A stretch of 33,947 nt of DNA, from contig JALPYG010000006.1 of NCBI GenBank assembly GCA_023271215.1, positions 1-33,947 of the forward strand, read 5' to 3'. Below, piece by piece: positions 14,561-22,400 of this stretch (position 1 is its first letter; each line of letters starts with the position of its first letter). This DNA is from Dehalococcoidia bacterium. GTDB taxonomy: Bacteria; Chloroflexota; Dehalococcoidia; SZUA-161; SpSt-899. Both the position numbers and the translations under genes were made by a program. A model generated the notes under the pieces. That model was given only the letters and a program-made list of their open reading frames with translations, did no database searches and was not told the DNA's origin.

Positions 14561-16459
14561 ATGCGCAGTGAAGTTGACTGGAAAAATCTGGAGGAGATTA
14601 TCAAGCCGGTAGATAGAGTGCTGGACTATGACCTGGAAAGGCTCCGCCGCACTGACGAGGTGAAAAGGATCGGGCTCTGGAACGAGATAGAAAGCAGCCT
14701 TAACTCCTTCGAAGAGGAGTTGTCTCCGACCGTGCCTCGCGACCTGAAGCAGCATTACCTCAGTAAGTTCACCCTGGCCAGGCTTCTCCTCGCCGCCGCT
14801 TCCCACATCAGCGACGAGCGCAGCATTATGATGACGTCCTCCTTCAACGAGAAAGAAATCGCTCTCCTGCAGGACTTTGAAAGATACAATGTCTTCGATA
14901 TCCTGAGCGCGGACGAAATCAGGGAGCGGATAGCCCGGCGAGATGAGCTTTTTACCCTGGTAAGGGAAATCTACGAGAAGCAATACACCGACCTCGATGG
15001 CTTGCTCGATGCCGTGGAAGTCCAGCGGGACCTGAAGCTAGCCTTCAAGAGAAGATATGAAAAGAGGCTGGAGAATATCAAAGAGGGGGTTAAGGCCTAT
15101 GTTGGTAAATATGGCCCGGTGTTCATGGTGCGGCAGATCGAGGAAAAGGTCTGGGAGAAAGTGAAGGAGTCCGAGAGGGAAAGGGAGAGGGTCTCCGCCG
15201 AGATACGAAGGCGGCTGGAGGAATTGGCTGGACGACTCAAGCCGTTACAAAGTGCGGAGGAGGCAAACCAGGCGCTAAAGGAGAAGTTACTCGCCTTTGA
15301 GAGAGCCATACTCGAGGGCTCCTCCCCCGACCTAACCCCCCTTCAGTCCGAAAAGGAGAGGCTGTTCCAGAGCTTTCTCGATCTTGAAAAGGAAATCTCC
15401 GCGCAGGTTGAAGGAATGACCCGGGAGAGAGAAGGGCTCGAGGAGAGGGAAGCGGAACTGGAGAGGCTGGCGGAGGGATACCGTCAGCAGGCGGAGGAGG
15501 AGAGAGAACGTGTGATCCAAAGTGAGCTGGGCGAGCTGGAGAAAATCCGCTCTGAACTTGTCTCACAAGAGCAGTCTCTCCAGGATGAAAAGAGGTCGCT
15601 GGAGGCCGGGAGAGAGGAAATGGAGGAAAGGCTGCGGCAGCTTCGTGAGGTTGCTGAGGGGAGGTACTTGCGCTGGCTTGCCGCCGAGGATGCCCGCCTG
15701 GCCGAGCTGAATTTCCTCTCTCGTTTTGAGGAGAAGATGCACCAGTTCCCCCTGAAGGTCTTCTCTCCAATTGAGAACAAGACCTTCACCGTAAGTTCCT
15801 GGGAAGAAGGCTCTCACCGGCGAATGAGCGAGGCAGAAACCGGCCCGAGCAAGCCTTCAAACGAGAGCTCGCGGTATGTAGTAAGCGAGCGGAAGTACAA
15901 AATCTTTGGCCCGAAATTGCCCCGGGTGATCATCGAGGCCATCTCGCTGAGCCACCTTCGCGAGTTCGATGAATGGGGCTTCGATGTGCGCCCGGCTAAT
16001 CTGGGGGATTTTCTCGGAGTTATCACCCGGCATATAAAGAGCGCCGAAATCGGCCGGCGCCTTCACATCCTTGGCCTTGCCTCCCCCACCGGCTGGGATA
16101 AGAGGGTAACAAGTGAGATAGCCTCTGATTCCTTTGCCCGCAACTATCTCAGCCGCTATGTTTCTGTTTGCCTGGCTGATTCTATCACCGGAGAGGTCTT
16201 TTACAATCCCCTGGACAAACGAATTGCCAATTTTATAGACCATTTCAAGCCCGAATTCAAGGTGGAGACGATAGCTCGTCTGAAGAGAGCGGTGGTGGAG
16301 GAACTGGGGCTTAAGGGCTTTGTTGCCTTTGAGGAATTTGCGAAGGTAGTCGGCGAGCCAAGAAACATGGTACTTAAGGCCTTCTACGACCTTGAAAAGG
16401 AGGTCCATGGTGCGGTAAGATTTATAAAAGATGTCGGGCTTGTGCTGGAAGAAAAATAA
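14561..16459 (+). CDS. Long coiled-coil protein with C-terminal winged-helix-like domain
   Basis: This 632-residue protein has a helical N-terminal region (1-190), a continuous charged coiled coil (about 195-390; ERERERVSAE, EKEISAQVEGM, REAELERLAEG), and a globular part (about 395-560). The C-terminal 65 residues look like a winged helix: ARLKRAVVEEL helix, FVAFEEFAKVVG, RNMVLKAFYDLEKE recognition-type helix, then a beta end. It has no signal peptide or membrane segment. No family name can be given with confidence. In the archaeal Cdv system coiled-coil and winged-helix parts recruit ESCRT-III. A scaffold role here is an analogy, supported only by its place between the hypothetical first gene and an ESCRT-III-like candidate, 16 bases upstream of the latter. 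Confidence 0.85.
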   Translation: MRSEVDWKNLEEIIKPVDRVLDYDLERLRRTDEVKRIGLWNEIESSLNSFEEELSPTVPRDLKQHYLSKFTLARLLLAAASHISDERSIMMTSSFNEKEIALLQDFERYNVFDILSADEIRERIARRDELFTLVREIYEKQYTDLDGLLDAVEVQRDLKLAFKRRYEKRLENIKEGVKAYVGKYGPVFMVRQIEEKVWEKVKESERERERVSAEIRRRLEELAGRLKPLQSAEEANQALKEKLLAFERAILEGSSPDLTPLQSEKERLFQSFLDLEKEISAQVEGMTREREGLEEREAELERLAEGYRQQAEEERERVIQSELGELEKIRSELVSQEQSLQDEKRSLEAGREEMEERLRQLREVAEGRYLRWLAAEDARLAELNFLSRFEEKMHQFPLKVFSPIENKTFTVSSWEEGSHRRMSEAETGPSKPSNESSRYVVSERKYKIFGPKLPRVIIEAISLSHLREFDEWGFDVRPANLGDFLGVITRHIKSAEIGRRLHILGLASPTGWDKRVTSEIASDSFARNYLSRYVSVCLADSITGEVFYNPLDKRIANFIDHFKPEFKVETIARLKRAVVEELGLKGFVAFEEFAKVVGEPRNMVLKAFYDLEKEVHGAVRFIKDVGLVLEEK

Positions 16460-16475
16460 AAAAGGAGGTAAAGCA

Positions 16476-17075
16476 ATGGGGGTAAGAGAATTGATGGAGA
16501 AGATCAGGGGGAATCCCCTGGAGAAGATGAAGGCTCGCGAGCTGAGGGAGGAGGAGATTCGGCTCAAGAACCAGCTTGAGCGGGTGAGGAAGGGAATTGA
16601 TGACAACGAGAAGGAGAAGAAGAAGAAATTCCGCGAGGGGATCGGGGCCGATCTCTTCAAGAAGCGAATGCTGGTCCAGGAGATAGGGGCTCTCGACATG
16701 GAAGCCAAGTTGAAGCTGAGAACTTTCACCACCGCCCACCGCCAGCTCCGGTTCGTGAAGAACTTTCTCATCGTGAAGAACTACGAGCAGCAGCTTAAGG
16801 ATGTAGGGCTCTGGAAGAAGCTCACCGCTATCCCCCAGGCAAACCTGGAGGGCTTCCTCATCAGGATCAGCCTCGACGGGAAAGAGTTTGACGAGGTTCT
16901 TAATGAACTGAACAAGCCCTTTGAGATGGATGTGGCCGAAATCGGGGAAGAGATGGCGGAGGAGGAGAAAAAGATGCTGGAGAGTTGGGCGCAGGTAGAA
17001 GCGGGAGCCCTGGAACCGGAGAAGGCGGAGAGCGAGCTCTCCATAGACCGCGAGCTACAGGAAGAAGAAATATAG
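16476..17075 (+). CDS. Small coiled-coil protein, candidate ESCRT-III-like subunit (paralogue A)
   Basis: This is a 199-residue, almost wholly helical protein with a basic N-terminal half and an acidic C-terminal tail, the charge layout of ESCRT-III subunits. It is a clear paralogue of the protein at 23125-23706. Both start with a short helix ending in (K/G)NP(I/L)EK. Both have (F/L)LIVK......L...G(V/L)W at residues 96-113 and LE..LI....L near 124-133. Identity is low outside these blocks. Classification as ESCRT-III-like is inferred from size, charge, the helical hairpin pattern and the neighbours; homology to Snf7 is not obvious by eye. ATG 16476 has an ideal AAAGGAGGT site. The operon seems to break here at a repeat. 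Confidence 0.8.
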   Translation: MGVRELMEKIRGNPLEKMKARELREEEIRLKNQLERVRKGIDDNEKEKKKKFREGIGADLFKKRMLVQEIGALDMEAKLKLRTFTTAHRQLRFVKNFLIVKNYEQQLKDVGLWKKLTAIPQANLEGFLIRISLDGKEFDEVLNELNKPFEMDVAEIGEEMAEEEKKMLESWAQVEAGALEPEKAESELSIDRELQEEEI

Positions 17076-17100
17076 TATCGGGCAAAAAATAACCGCACTA

Positions 17101-17234
17101 TGTCATTGCTCGCCCCGTTAGATATGAAAAATCTAACAGGGCCAGGAGCGTAGCGACGAAGCAATCTCAAGGTAGGATGGGATAAATTGCTTCTCGCGGA
17201 GCCTGTGCTGAGGAACGAAGTGCTCGCAATGACA
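17101..17234. repeat. Palindromic dispersed-type repeat element
   Basis: The 134-base element is bounded by TGTCATTGC at 17101 and its inverse GCAATGACA at 17226. Inside lies a hairpin GTTAGAT (17117-17123) / ATCTAAC (17131-17137), and AAGCAATCTC and GAGCCTGTGCTGA text typical of small non-coding repeats in many bacterial genomes. It marks the left edge of the accessory patch. Confidence 0.7.
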
Positions 17235-17343
17235 GGGAAAATTGTGCAACGATTTATGCGGTTAACTGCAAATGACTATAGCTTCACATATTTGGGGTGG
17301 GGAATTTACATTCCCAACTAGCAAAAAGGGGAAAGGAGTGAGC

Positions 17344-17607
17344 ATGCTTACAGAATATATAGATAAAGCCATGAGCAAAGCACAATATGAGAAGTTAGAA
17401 GATGGCACCTACTACGGCAAGATCCCGCAGTGCCTGGGTACCATTGCCTTTGGCAAAACACTTTATGAGTGTCAAAATGAGCTGAAGTCGGTTTTGGAAG
17501 GCTGGCTAATAGTCAAGATAAGGCACGACGATCCTCTACCTGTGATTGATGGTTTTGACCTGAATAAAGGAATACCCACTCTAAAGGAAACTGTAGTCCA
17601 TGGCTAG
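17344..17607 (+). CDS. hicB: HicB-like antitoxin
   Basis: HicB proteins neutralise HicA toxins. The 87-residue product has the partial RNase-H-like HicB fold: DGTYYGKIPQCLGTIAFG, the helix LYECQNELKSVLEGWL, then IPTLKETV. It lacks a separate DNA-binding domain at the C-terminus, so autoregulation may be weak or indirect. I chose ATG 17344 (MLTEYIDKAMS), preceded by AAAGGAG, over an upstream ATG at 17272 that lacks a site. It overlaps the toxin gene by eight bases. Confidence 0.85.
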   Translation: MLTEYIDKAMSKAQYEKLEDGTYYGKIPQCLGTIAFGKTLYECQNELKSVLEGWLIVKIRHDDPLPVIDGFDLNKGIPTLKETVVHG

Positions 17608-17830
17608 ATGGGCACCTTGTAAGAGGCGAGTCTTTATAGGGAAATTGAGGAGACTGGGTTTTGATCCACCTGAACCAGGAGGACGCCACTTCTATATGCG
17701 ATATGGGACATACACTCTGCCTATTCCTAACAATTCTGAATTCTCCGTGCCGCAACTTAAAATTCTCCTTGGAGAAGTGGAGCATGCCTTAGGCAGAGAA
17801 ATCTCTTTACAAGAATGGCAAGGTTTGTGA
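17600..17830 (+). CDS. hicA: HicA-like mRNA interferase toxin
   Basis: HicA toxins are small double-stranded-RNA-binding-fold ribonucleases that cut mRNA. The 76-residue protein has the expected pattern: an N-terminal helix, IGKLRRLGFDPPEPGGRHF with the catalytic-type His, a strand YGTYTLPIPNN, and the final helices VPQLKILLGEV and ISLQEW. The start overlaps the antitoxin stop, the usual coupled arrangement, here with the antitoxin first. The gene ends 17 bases before a stray Uma2 3' fragment. Confidence 0.85.
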   Translation: MARWAPCKRRVFIGKLRRLGFDPPEPGGRHFYMRYGTYTLPIPNNSEFSVPQLKILLGEVEHALGREISLQEWQGL

Positions 17831-17847
17831 TTGTCTTACAGAAGGAT

Positions 17848-17948
17848 GGGAGGAGGGGTTTGAGACGATTGAACTCTGCCGGAAGGGGGATGTCCTGCTC
17901 ACTCGTCTCCTCGAAGGGCTCGCCGTTCCTCTCTCGGAGGTCCTTTGA
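17848..17948 (+). pseudogene. 3' fragment of a Uma2-family gene
   Basis: This stretch copies the last 33 codons and stop of the intact Uma2 gene at 18820-19368, offset by 1420 bases, with one mismatch in the coding part. It has no start codon or upstream coding sequence, so it is a dead remnant. It can be read as the scar of a duplication or of insertion of the segment between the two copies. Confidence 0.88.
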
Positions 17949-18001
17949 ATGTAACCCACGGCGAGGGATTCAAGAATAGGGGGGCATTTGACAGGATTTA
18001 G
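17848..18001 (+). repeat. Long direct repeat, left copy
   Basis: About 150 bases match 19268-19421 in the same orientation. The first 97 or so are nearly perfect; divergence increases past the stop codon (GTAACCCACGGCGAGG against CTAACCCACAGCGAGG) up to a CATTTGAC(A/G) block. The two copies flank a ParD/ParE-like pair, a broken DUF433 gene and Uma2. Confidence 0.88.
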
Positions 18002-18025
18002 GACTAGTTAAAGGAGGGAAATTCC

Positions 18026-18214
18026 ATGAACATATCAAAGTCAAAATTAGAAGCTCTTGTCACAGAACTTCCAGATGAGGCTAATGTTGAAGAGGTTATG
18101 TATCGCCTCTATCTTCTTCAAAAAATAGAGGCAGGTGAATCAGCAATTCAGAAAGGGGAAACTCTTTCACACCAGGATGCAATGGGAAGGTTATCAAACA
18201 AGTGGCAGAAATAA
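18026..18214 (+). CDS. Small antitoxin-like protein (ParD/RelB-type partner)
   Basis: This 62-residue product lies upstream of and overlaps a ParE/RelE-type toxin gene. The N-terminal part (KSKLEALVTELPDEANVEEVMYRLYLL) is a helical region, and the C-terminal part (QDAMGRLSNKWQ) probably wraps the toxin. This layout is seen in short addiction antitoxins, though there is no strong family signature. AAAGGAGGG precedes ATG 18026. The assignment rests mainly on the toxin next to it. Confidence 0.75.
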   Translation: MNISKSKLEALVTELPDEANVEEVMYRLYLLQKIEAGESAIQKGETLSHQDAMGRLSNKWQK

Positions 18215-18501
18215 TCTGGAGTGAAGAGGCCACCTCAGACTTGGAGGATATATACGACTACATTGCGCGCGATTCACCCTGGTACGCTCGCCAGCAAGTA
18301 GAACGTATCGGCAATGTTGCTCAAGGATTACGCCAATCTCCTGAATCAGGCCGTCATCTTCCTGAGTTTCCTCGGCTACCCCACCGGGAGGTGATAGTTG
18401 GAAATTATCGGGTTCTTTACCGTTACGATTCAAAGAATAATGTTGTAAATATAGTATCTGTAGTTCACGGAGCCCGGTTATTAACAAAACCATATGATTA
18501 A
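18202..18501 (+). CDS. ParE/RelE-family toxin
   Basis: This 99-residue protein has the ParE/RelE fold pattern: strand EIIWSEEA, two helices (TSDLEDIYDYIARDSPWYARQQVERI), a turn SPESGRHLPE, then strands REVIVGNYRVLYRY and VVNIVSVVHGARLL. ParE members poison DNA gyrase and RelE members cut mRNA on the ribosome; the sequence does not decide which. It starts at GTG 18202 inside the antitoxin gene, a 13-base overlap that favours coupled translation. Confidence 0.88.
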   Translation: MAEIIWSEEATSDLEDIYDYIARDSPWYARQQVERIGNVAQGLRQSPESGRHLPEFPRLPHREVIVGNYRVLYRYDSKNNVVNIVSVVHGARLLTKPYD

Positions 18502-18541
18502 GATAAAAAGCCATCAACCAACAAACCAAAAGGAGGGAGCA

Positions 18542-18762
18542 ATGGAAATAGCACCTGGAGTAGAGGTCAATGAAAAATCCGTTTTGGAAAGCCGGTTGTA
18601 AAAGGAACCAGAGTTCCAGTCGAGTTGATACTTGGAAAGCTGGCTGGGGGGATGGGGTTTCAAGAAGTCATGAGGGAATACGAGATTACGCTTGAGGATA
18701 TACTTGCTGCTCTGGATTATGCCTCAAAAGTCGTGGGACAAGAGCAGATAAAGGTTTACTGA
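18542..18762 (+). pseudogene. DUF433 antitoxin-like gene broken by a single-base frameshift
   Basis: From ATG 18542 (site AGGAGGG) the frame reads MEIAPGVEVNEK and then hits a stop after 19 codons. In another frame the family sequence continues perfectly: IRFGKPVVKGTRVPVELILGKL, then MREYEITLEDILAALDYA, to a stop at 18762. Adding one A to the A5 run at 18573-18577 joins both parts into a 73-residue DUF433 protein. The intact relative at 26809 has CGKPVIKGTRISVELIL at the same place. No DUF5615-type toxin partner follows; Uma2 lies next. Confidence 0.88.
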
Positions 18763-18819
18763 GCAGAATGACAACTATCGTCATAGATTTAAGCAGCCTG
18801 GATAACGGAGGTGATCTCG

Positions 18820-19368
18820 ATGGCGGAAGTAGGAATCAAATTTACCGTGGAGGACTACAAGAACCTCCCCGAATCGGAGACCAAACGCTATGAACTTCTA
18901 GGAGGAGAACTGGTTATGGTTCCGTCACCAAGTGAAGCCCATCAGTCCATCTCAAGGAATTTACTATTCCTGCTCTGGAAGTTCGTTCGAGACAATGCCC
19001 TCGGAGTTGTTTACCATGCTCCCTTCGATATCGTCTTCAGCGAGGAGGATATAGCCCAGCCGGACCTTATCTACATCTCGAATGAGAGGAGAGGAATCAT
19101 CACCCCTGATGACGTTCGGGGTGCTCCCGATCTGGTGATCGAAATCCTCTCGCCCTCGACGGCAGGAAGAGACCGGACCTACAAGAAGACGCTTTACGCC
19201 CGACATGGAGTTAAAGAATACTGGATCGTTGACCCGCAGGAGAAGACGGTGGAGGTAATGTCTCTCGGGGAGGAGGGGTTTGAGACGATTGAACTCTGCC
19301 GGAAGGGGGATGTCCTGCTCACTCGTCTCCTCGAAGGGCTCGCCGTTCCTCTCTCGGAGGTCTTTTGA
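18820..19368 (+). CDS. Uma2-family putative endonuclease (DUF820)
   Basis: Uma2 proteins share the PD-(D/E)XK nuclease fold, are abundant in Cyanobacteria and Chloroflexota, and have no well-defined target. The 182-residue protein shows the family order: FTVEDYKNLPE, ETKRYELLGGELVM, SEAHQSISRNL, AQPDLIYIS with the first catalytic Asp, APDLVIEILSPST with Asp/Glu, and YARHGVKEYWIVDP. I chose ATG 18820 because GGAGG ends eight bases upstream; GTG 18811 overlaps that site. Its last 33 codons are duplicated at 17848. Confidence 0.9.
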   Translation: MAEVGIKFTVEDYKNLPESETKRYELLGGELVMVPSPSEAHQSISRNLLFLLWKFVRDNALGVVYHAPFDIVFSEEDIAQPDLIYISNERRGIITPDDVRGAPDLVIEILSPSTAGRDRTYKKTLYARHGVKEYWIVDPQEKTVEVMSLGEEGFETIELCRKGDVLLTRLLEGLAVPLSEVF

Positions 19369-19421
19369 ATCTAACCCACAGCGAGGCATTCAAAAATAGC
19401 GGGTGTCATTTGACGGCATTA
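19268..19421 (+). repeat. Long direct repeat, right copy
   Basis: This is the partner of 17848-18001, covering the Uma2 3' end and about 50 bases beyond. It ends about 40 bases before the start of the membrane kinase gene, so the accessory patch is inserted directly upstream of that gene. Confidence 0.88.
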
Positions 19422-19462
19422 CTTCGAAACGATCGCAAAAGTATTATACGAGGAGGGGGTCA

Positions 19463-22400
19463 ATGTCCAAAGTGAAAGTTCTAGCTACTGTGCTGGCAGT
19501 GATAGTCCTCCTGCCCCTCCCCACCGCCGCCTTTGCCCAGTCGATCCCTCCCGCCGTCTTTTATGGCACGGCGTATGTGGATAATGTGCCAGTCGCCGGA
19601 GCGACCGTTTCCGGCTGGATAGATGGGGTGAATGTGGCCGAAACCACCACTGCGGGTGATGGGAGCTATTACCTCAAAGTTGAGGGTAATTTCCATGGCA
19701 AGACCGTCTTCTTCAAGGTAGCCGGCTACGATGCTCTTGAAACTGCCACCTGGGAGATAGGGAGGATCGTTTTGCTGGATCTCCATGCCACCACAGGTCC
19801 TACCCCACCTGACACCGACGGCGACAACGTGCCCGATAGTAAGGACTTATTCCCAAACTACGACGCCTACCTGCTAGTAGCGATAAAGTACTTCAAGGAG
19901 ACAAAAGCGGCAGACCTGATCGGGTACGGTGACCCTTACTTCATCATCGACGTAGATGGGGACAGATGGATGAGCAGCAAACCCGCTTTCGGCGACGTTG
20001 CCAGTGCTACGGACCCTTACTCAGTGACGGTGAATATTGCTGACGACCAAAGGTGGCTTGATATTCACATAGAGGCGTGGGACTATGACGGCGGCTGGAC
20101 AGCCGACGAGCAATACGACATTAGCGAAGACCCAGATTCTATTGTGCTGTCGGCAAAGCTAGATGTCCTGGAATTGATGGGCGAGGGGCTTAGCATCACC
20201 AGTGACGGAGCTAAGGACGGTGGTCTCCGAGGACCGCAAGCGAAAATTATCATACTTCTGCAGGTTCATCCGATTGATACCTGGATTCCTTATACTCCTT
20301 CCCCAGATGCACTGCAGATCGAAATTATCCCCGCCGAGGTTTTGCCAGGTCCACGGCAGGCTAAAGTCACTTTTTCCCCTGGGCTGGGTGTAGAAGTTAA
20401 GGACTGGGGCTCGATTAAAAGAGAAGGAAACGTCTTCTCTGTGGATGCAGTTATTCAACAGTATACGGGCATCGTAATACTGCTGCCTCACGAACCCGAA
20501 ACGCACATCTATGAATTAGGGATAATTCAACCTGGCGACTACAAATTCAGATTCTATGCCAACGGGAATTTTGTAAAGGAAGAGCCTTTCGTGGTTGACC
20601 CAGGAACGGGTTCATTACTCATCACCTCCGAGCCCCCAGGGGCGGAGGTCTATCTTGACGACGACTTCCGCGGGCGCGCGCCTCTAATCATAGAAGAACT
20701 GGAGCCCGGTTCTTACGAGTTAGAGGTTACCCTTGAAGGGTATGAAGACTGGGAGAAAAGGGTTGTGGTAAAAGCTGGCAAGATTACTTCTGTATTGGCT
20801 GAATTGACAGCCTTGCCACCACCTCACCCCGCTGAGTTCACCACGACTGACCTGACGATAACCCCTGAAGAGGTCTTTACCGGGGAGGAGGTAATCATCA
20901 GCGCCATGGTCGCCAACATCGGTGAGCTTGCCGGCACGCACCAGGTAATCCTGAAGATCGATGATGTGGTAGAGGCTAGCGAGGAAGTAACCCTCGATGG
21001 CGGTGCCAGCCGGAAGGTGGCCTTTACCGTAACCAGGGACGTTGCCGCAAGCTACAGCGTAGATGTTGGTGGCCTCATGGGGACATTTGTAGTCCGAGCA
21101 GTACCGCCACCTCCTCCGCCTCCTTCACCCGGCGTTACCGATATAACTGACGTTATCACCCCTGATGGGGTATTTATTGATGACGTTATTGCTGAGTCTT
21201 TCGACGGGTTAGTCCATCTCACCATAGATCAAGGCACTATTGGTCTGATCAACGGAAAGCCCCTTGCTGAGATAGTAATGGTGGAGATGCAAGCCCCACC
21301 ACCCCCACCTGAGGATACCGAGATTATCGGGTTAGTCTATGACGCTGGGCCTGACGGAGCTACCTTCAACCCACCAACAACCCTTACCTTTACTTATGAC
21401 CCCGCCCTTATACCTGAGGGAGTTGCTGAAGAGAACTTGGTTATCGCCTTGTTGGACATTGACGCTGGTGAGTGGGTTGAGCTAGTTTCCATTGTTGACC
21501 CGGTGGCCAACATAATAACCACTCAGGTAAGCCACTTCACAGCTTTCACTATCCTGGCCCCATTACCGATGCCAGCACCAACTCCCCTGATACCGCCAGG
21601 ACTCCTGCTACCGCTAATTGGAACCTTAATCGCTGGTGCTCTGGCCCTCTTCGCGGTGATGATGGTGAGGAGAAAACCAAAGAAGAAAACCCCACCCGAG
21701 CACCCTGAAGACGAGGTTCCGCCCAGGGGAGATGAACCCCCGCCCTACTTCCCGGAGAAGCTTCTTCCCTTTTACGACCCGATAAGGCTTCTGGGGCGGG
21801 GAGGATTTGCCCGGGTGTTCGAGGTGATAAGAAAAAAAGACGGGCTTGGAGTTGCCCTTAAAGTCCCTCTCGACCCCGAAGACCCCGCCATCAAGGAGTC
21901 CTTCCGGGGGGAAATGGGGAACTGGCAGAGGCTGAAACATGGGAACATCATCCAACTTCGTGAGTTTGCAACGGTGCCTCTTCCTTTCCTGGAGATGGAG
22001 CTTGGCGAAGAGAGTCTGGAGCGGCTCAAGAAACCCCTTGAGCCTGATAAAGCGGCCCGGCTGATCTTCGAGGTGGGAAGGGGATTGGAATATGCCCACC
22101 GGCAGAGCGTCGTTCACCGGGACCTCAAGCCCTCAAACATTCTCCTTAAGGAAGGAATCCCTAAAATCTCCGACTGGGGCCTGAGCCGGGTGAAAACCGA
22201 GAGCCGCACCAGCTCAAGCAAGTCCCTCTCCCCTCCTTACTCCGCGCCGGAGCAACACTCCCCCAGGAAATTCGGCGGGGTGGATGAGCGCACCGACATC
22301 TTCCAGTTGGGTATCGTTCTATACGAGCTGGCTACGGGAAAACTCCCCTTTGAAGGTGCGGAATACTTTGAGATAGTCTCAGCCATCCAGCTTGAAGAGC

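Noticed and set aside
15857-16771. Long open frame on the minus strand (also 15237-15770)
   Set aside because: These lie antisense to the coiled-coil genes. Their Ser/Pro/Leu-rich composition is the mirror of charged helical codons, and they have no ribosome site.
19408-19447. TTGACG and TATTAT as a promoter for the membrane kinase gene
   Set aside because: The spacing is about 26 bases, too long for a normal promoter. A local promoter is still possible but not supported.
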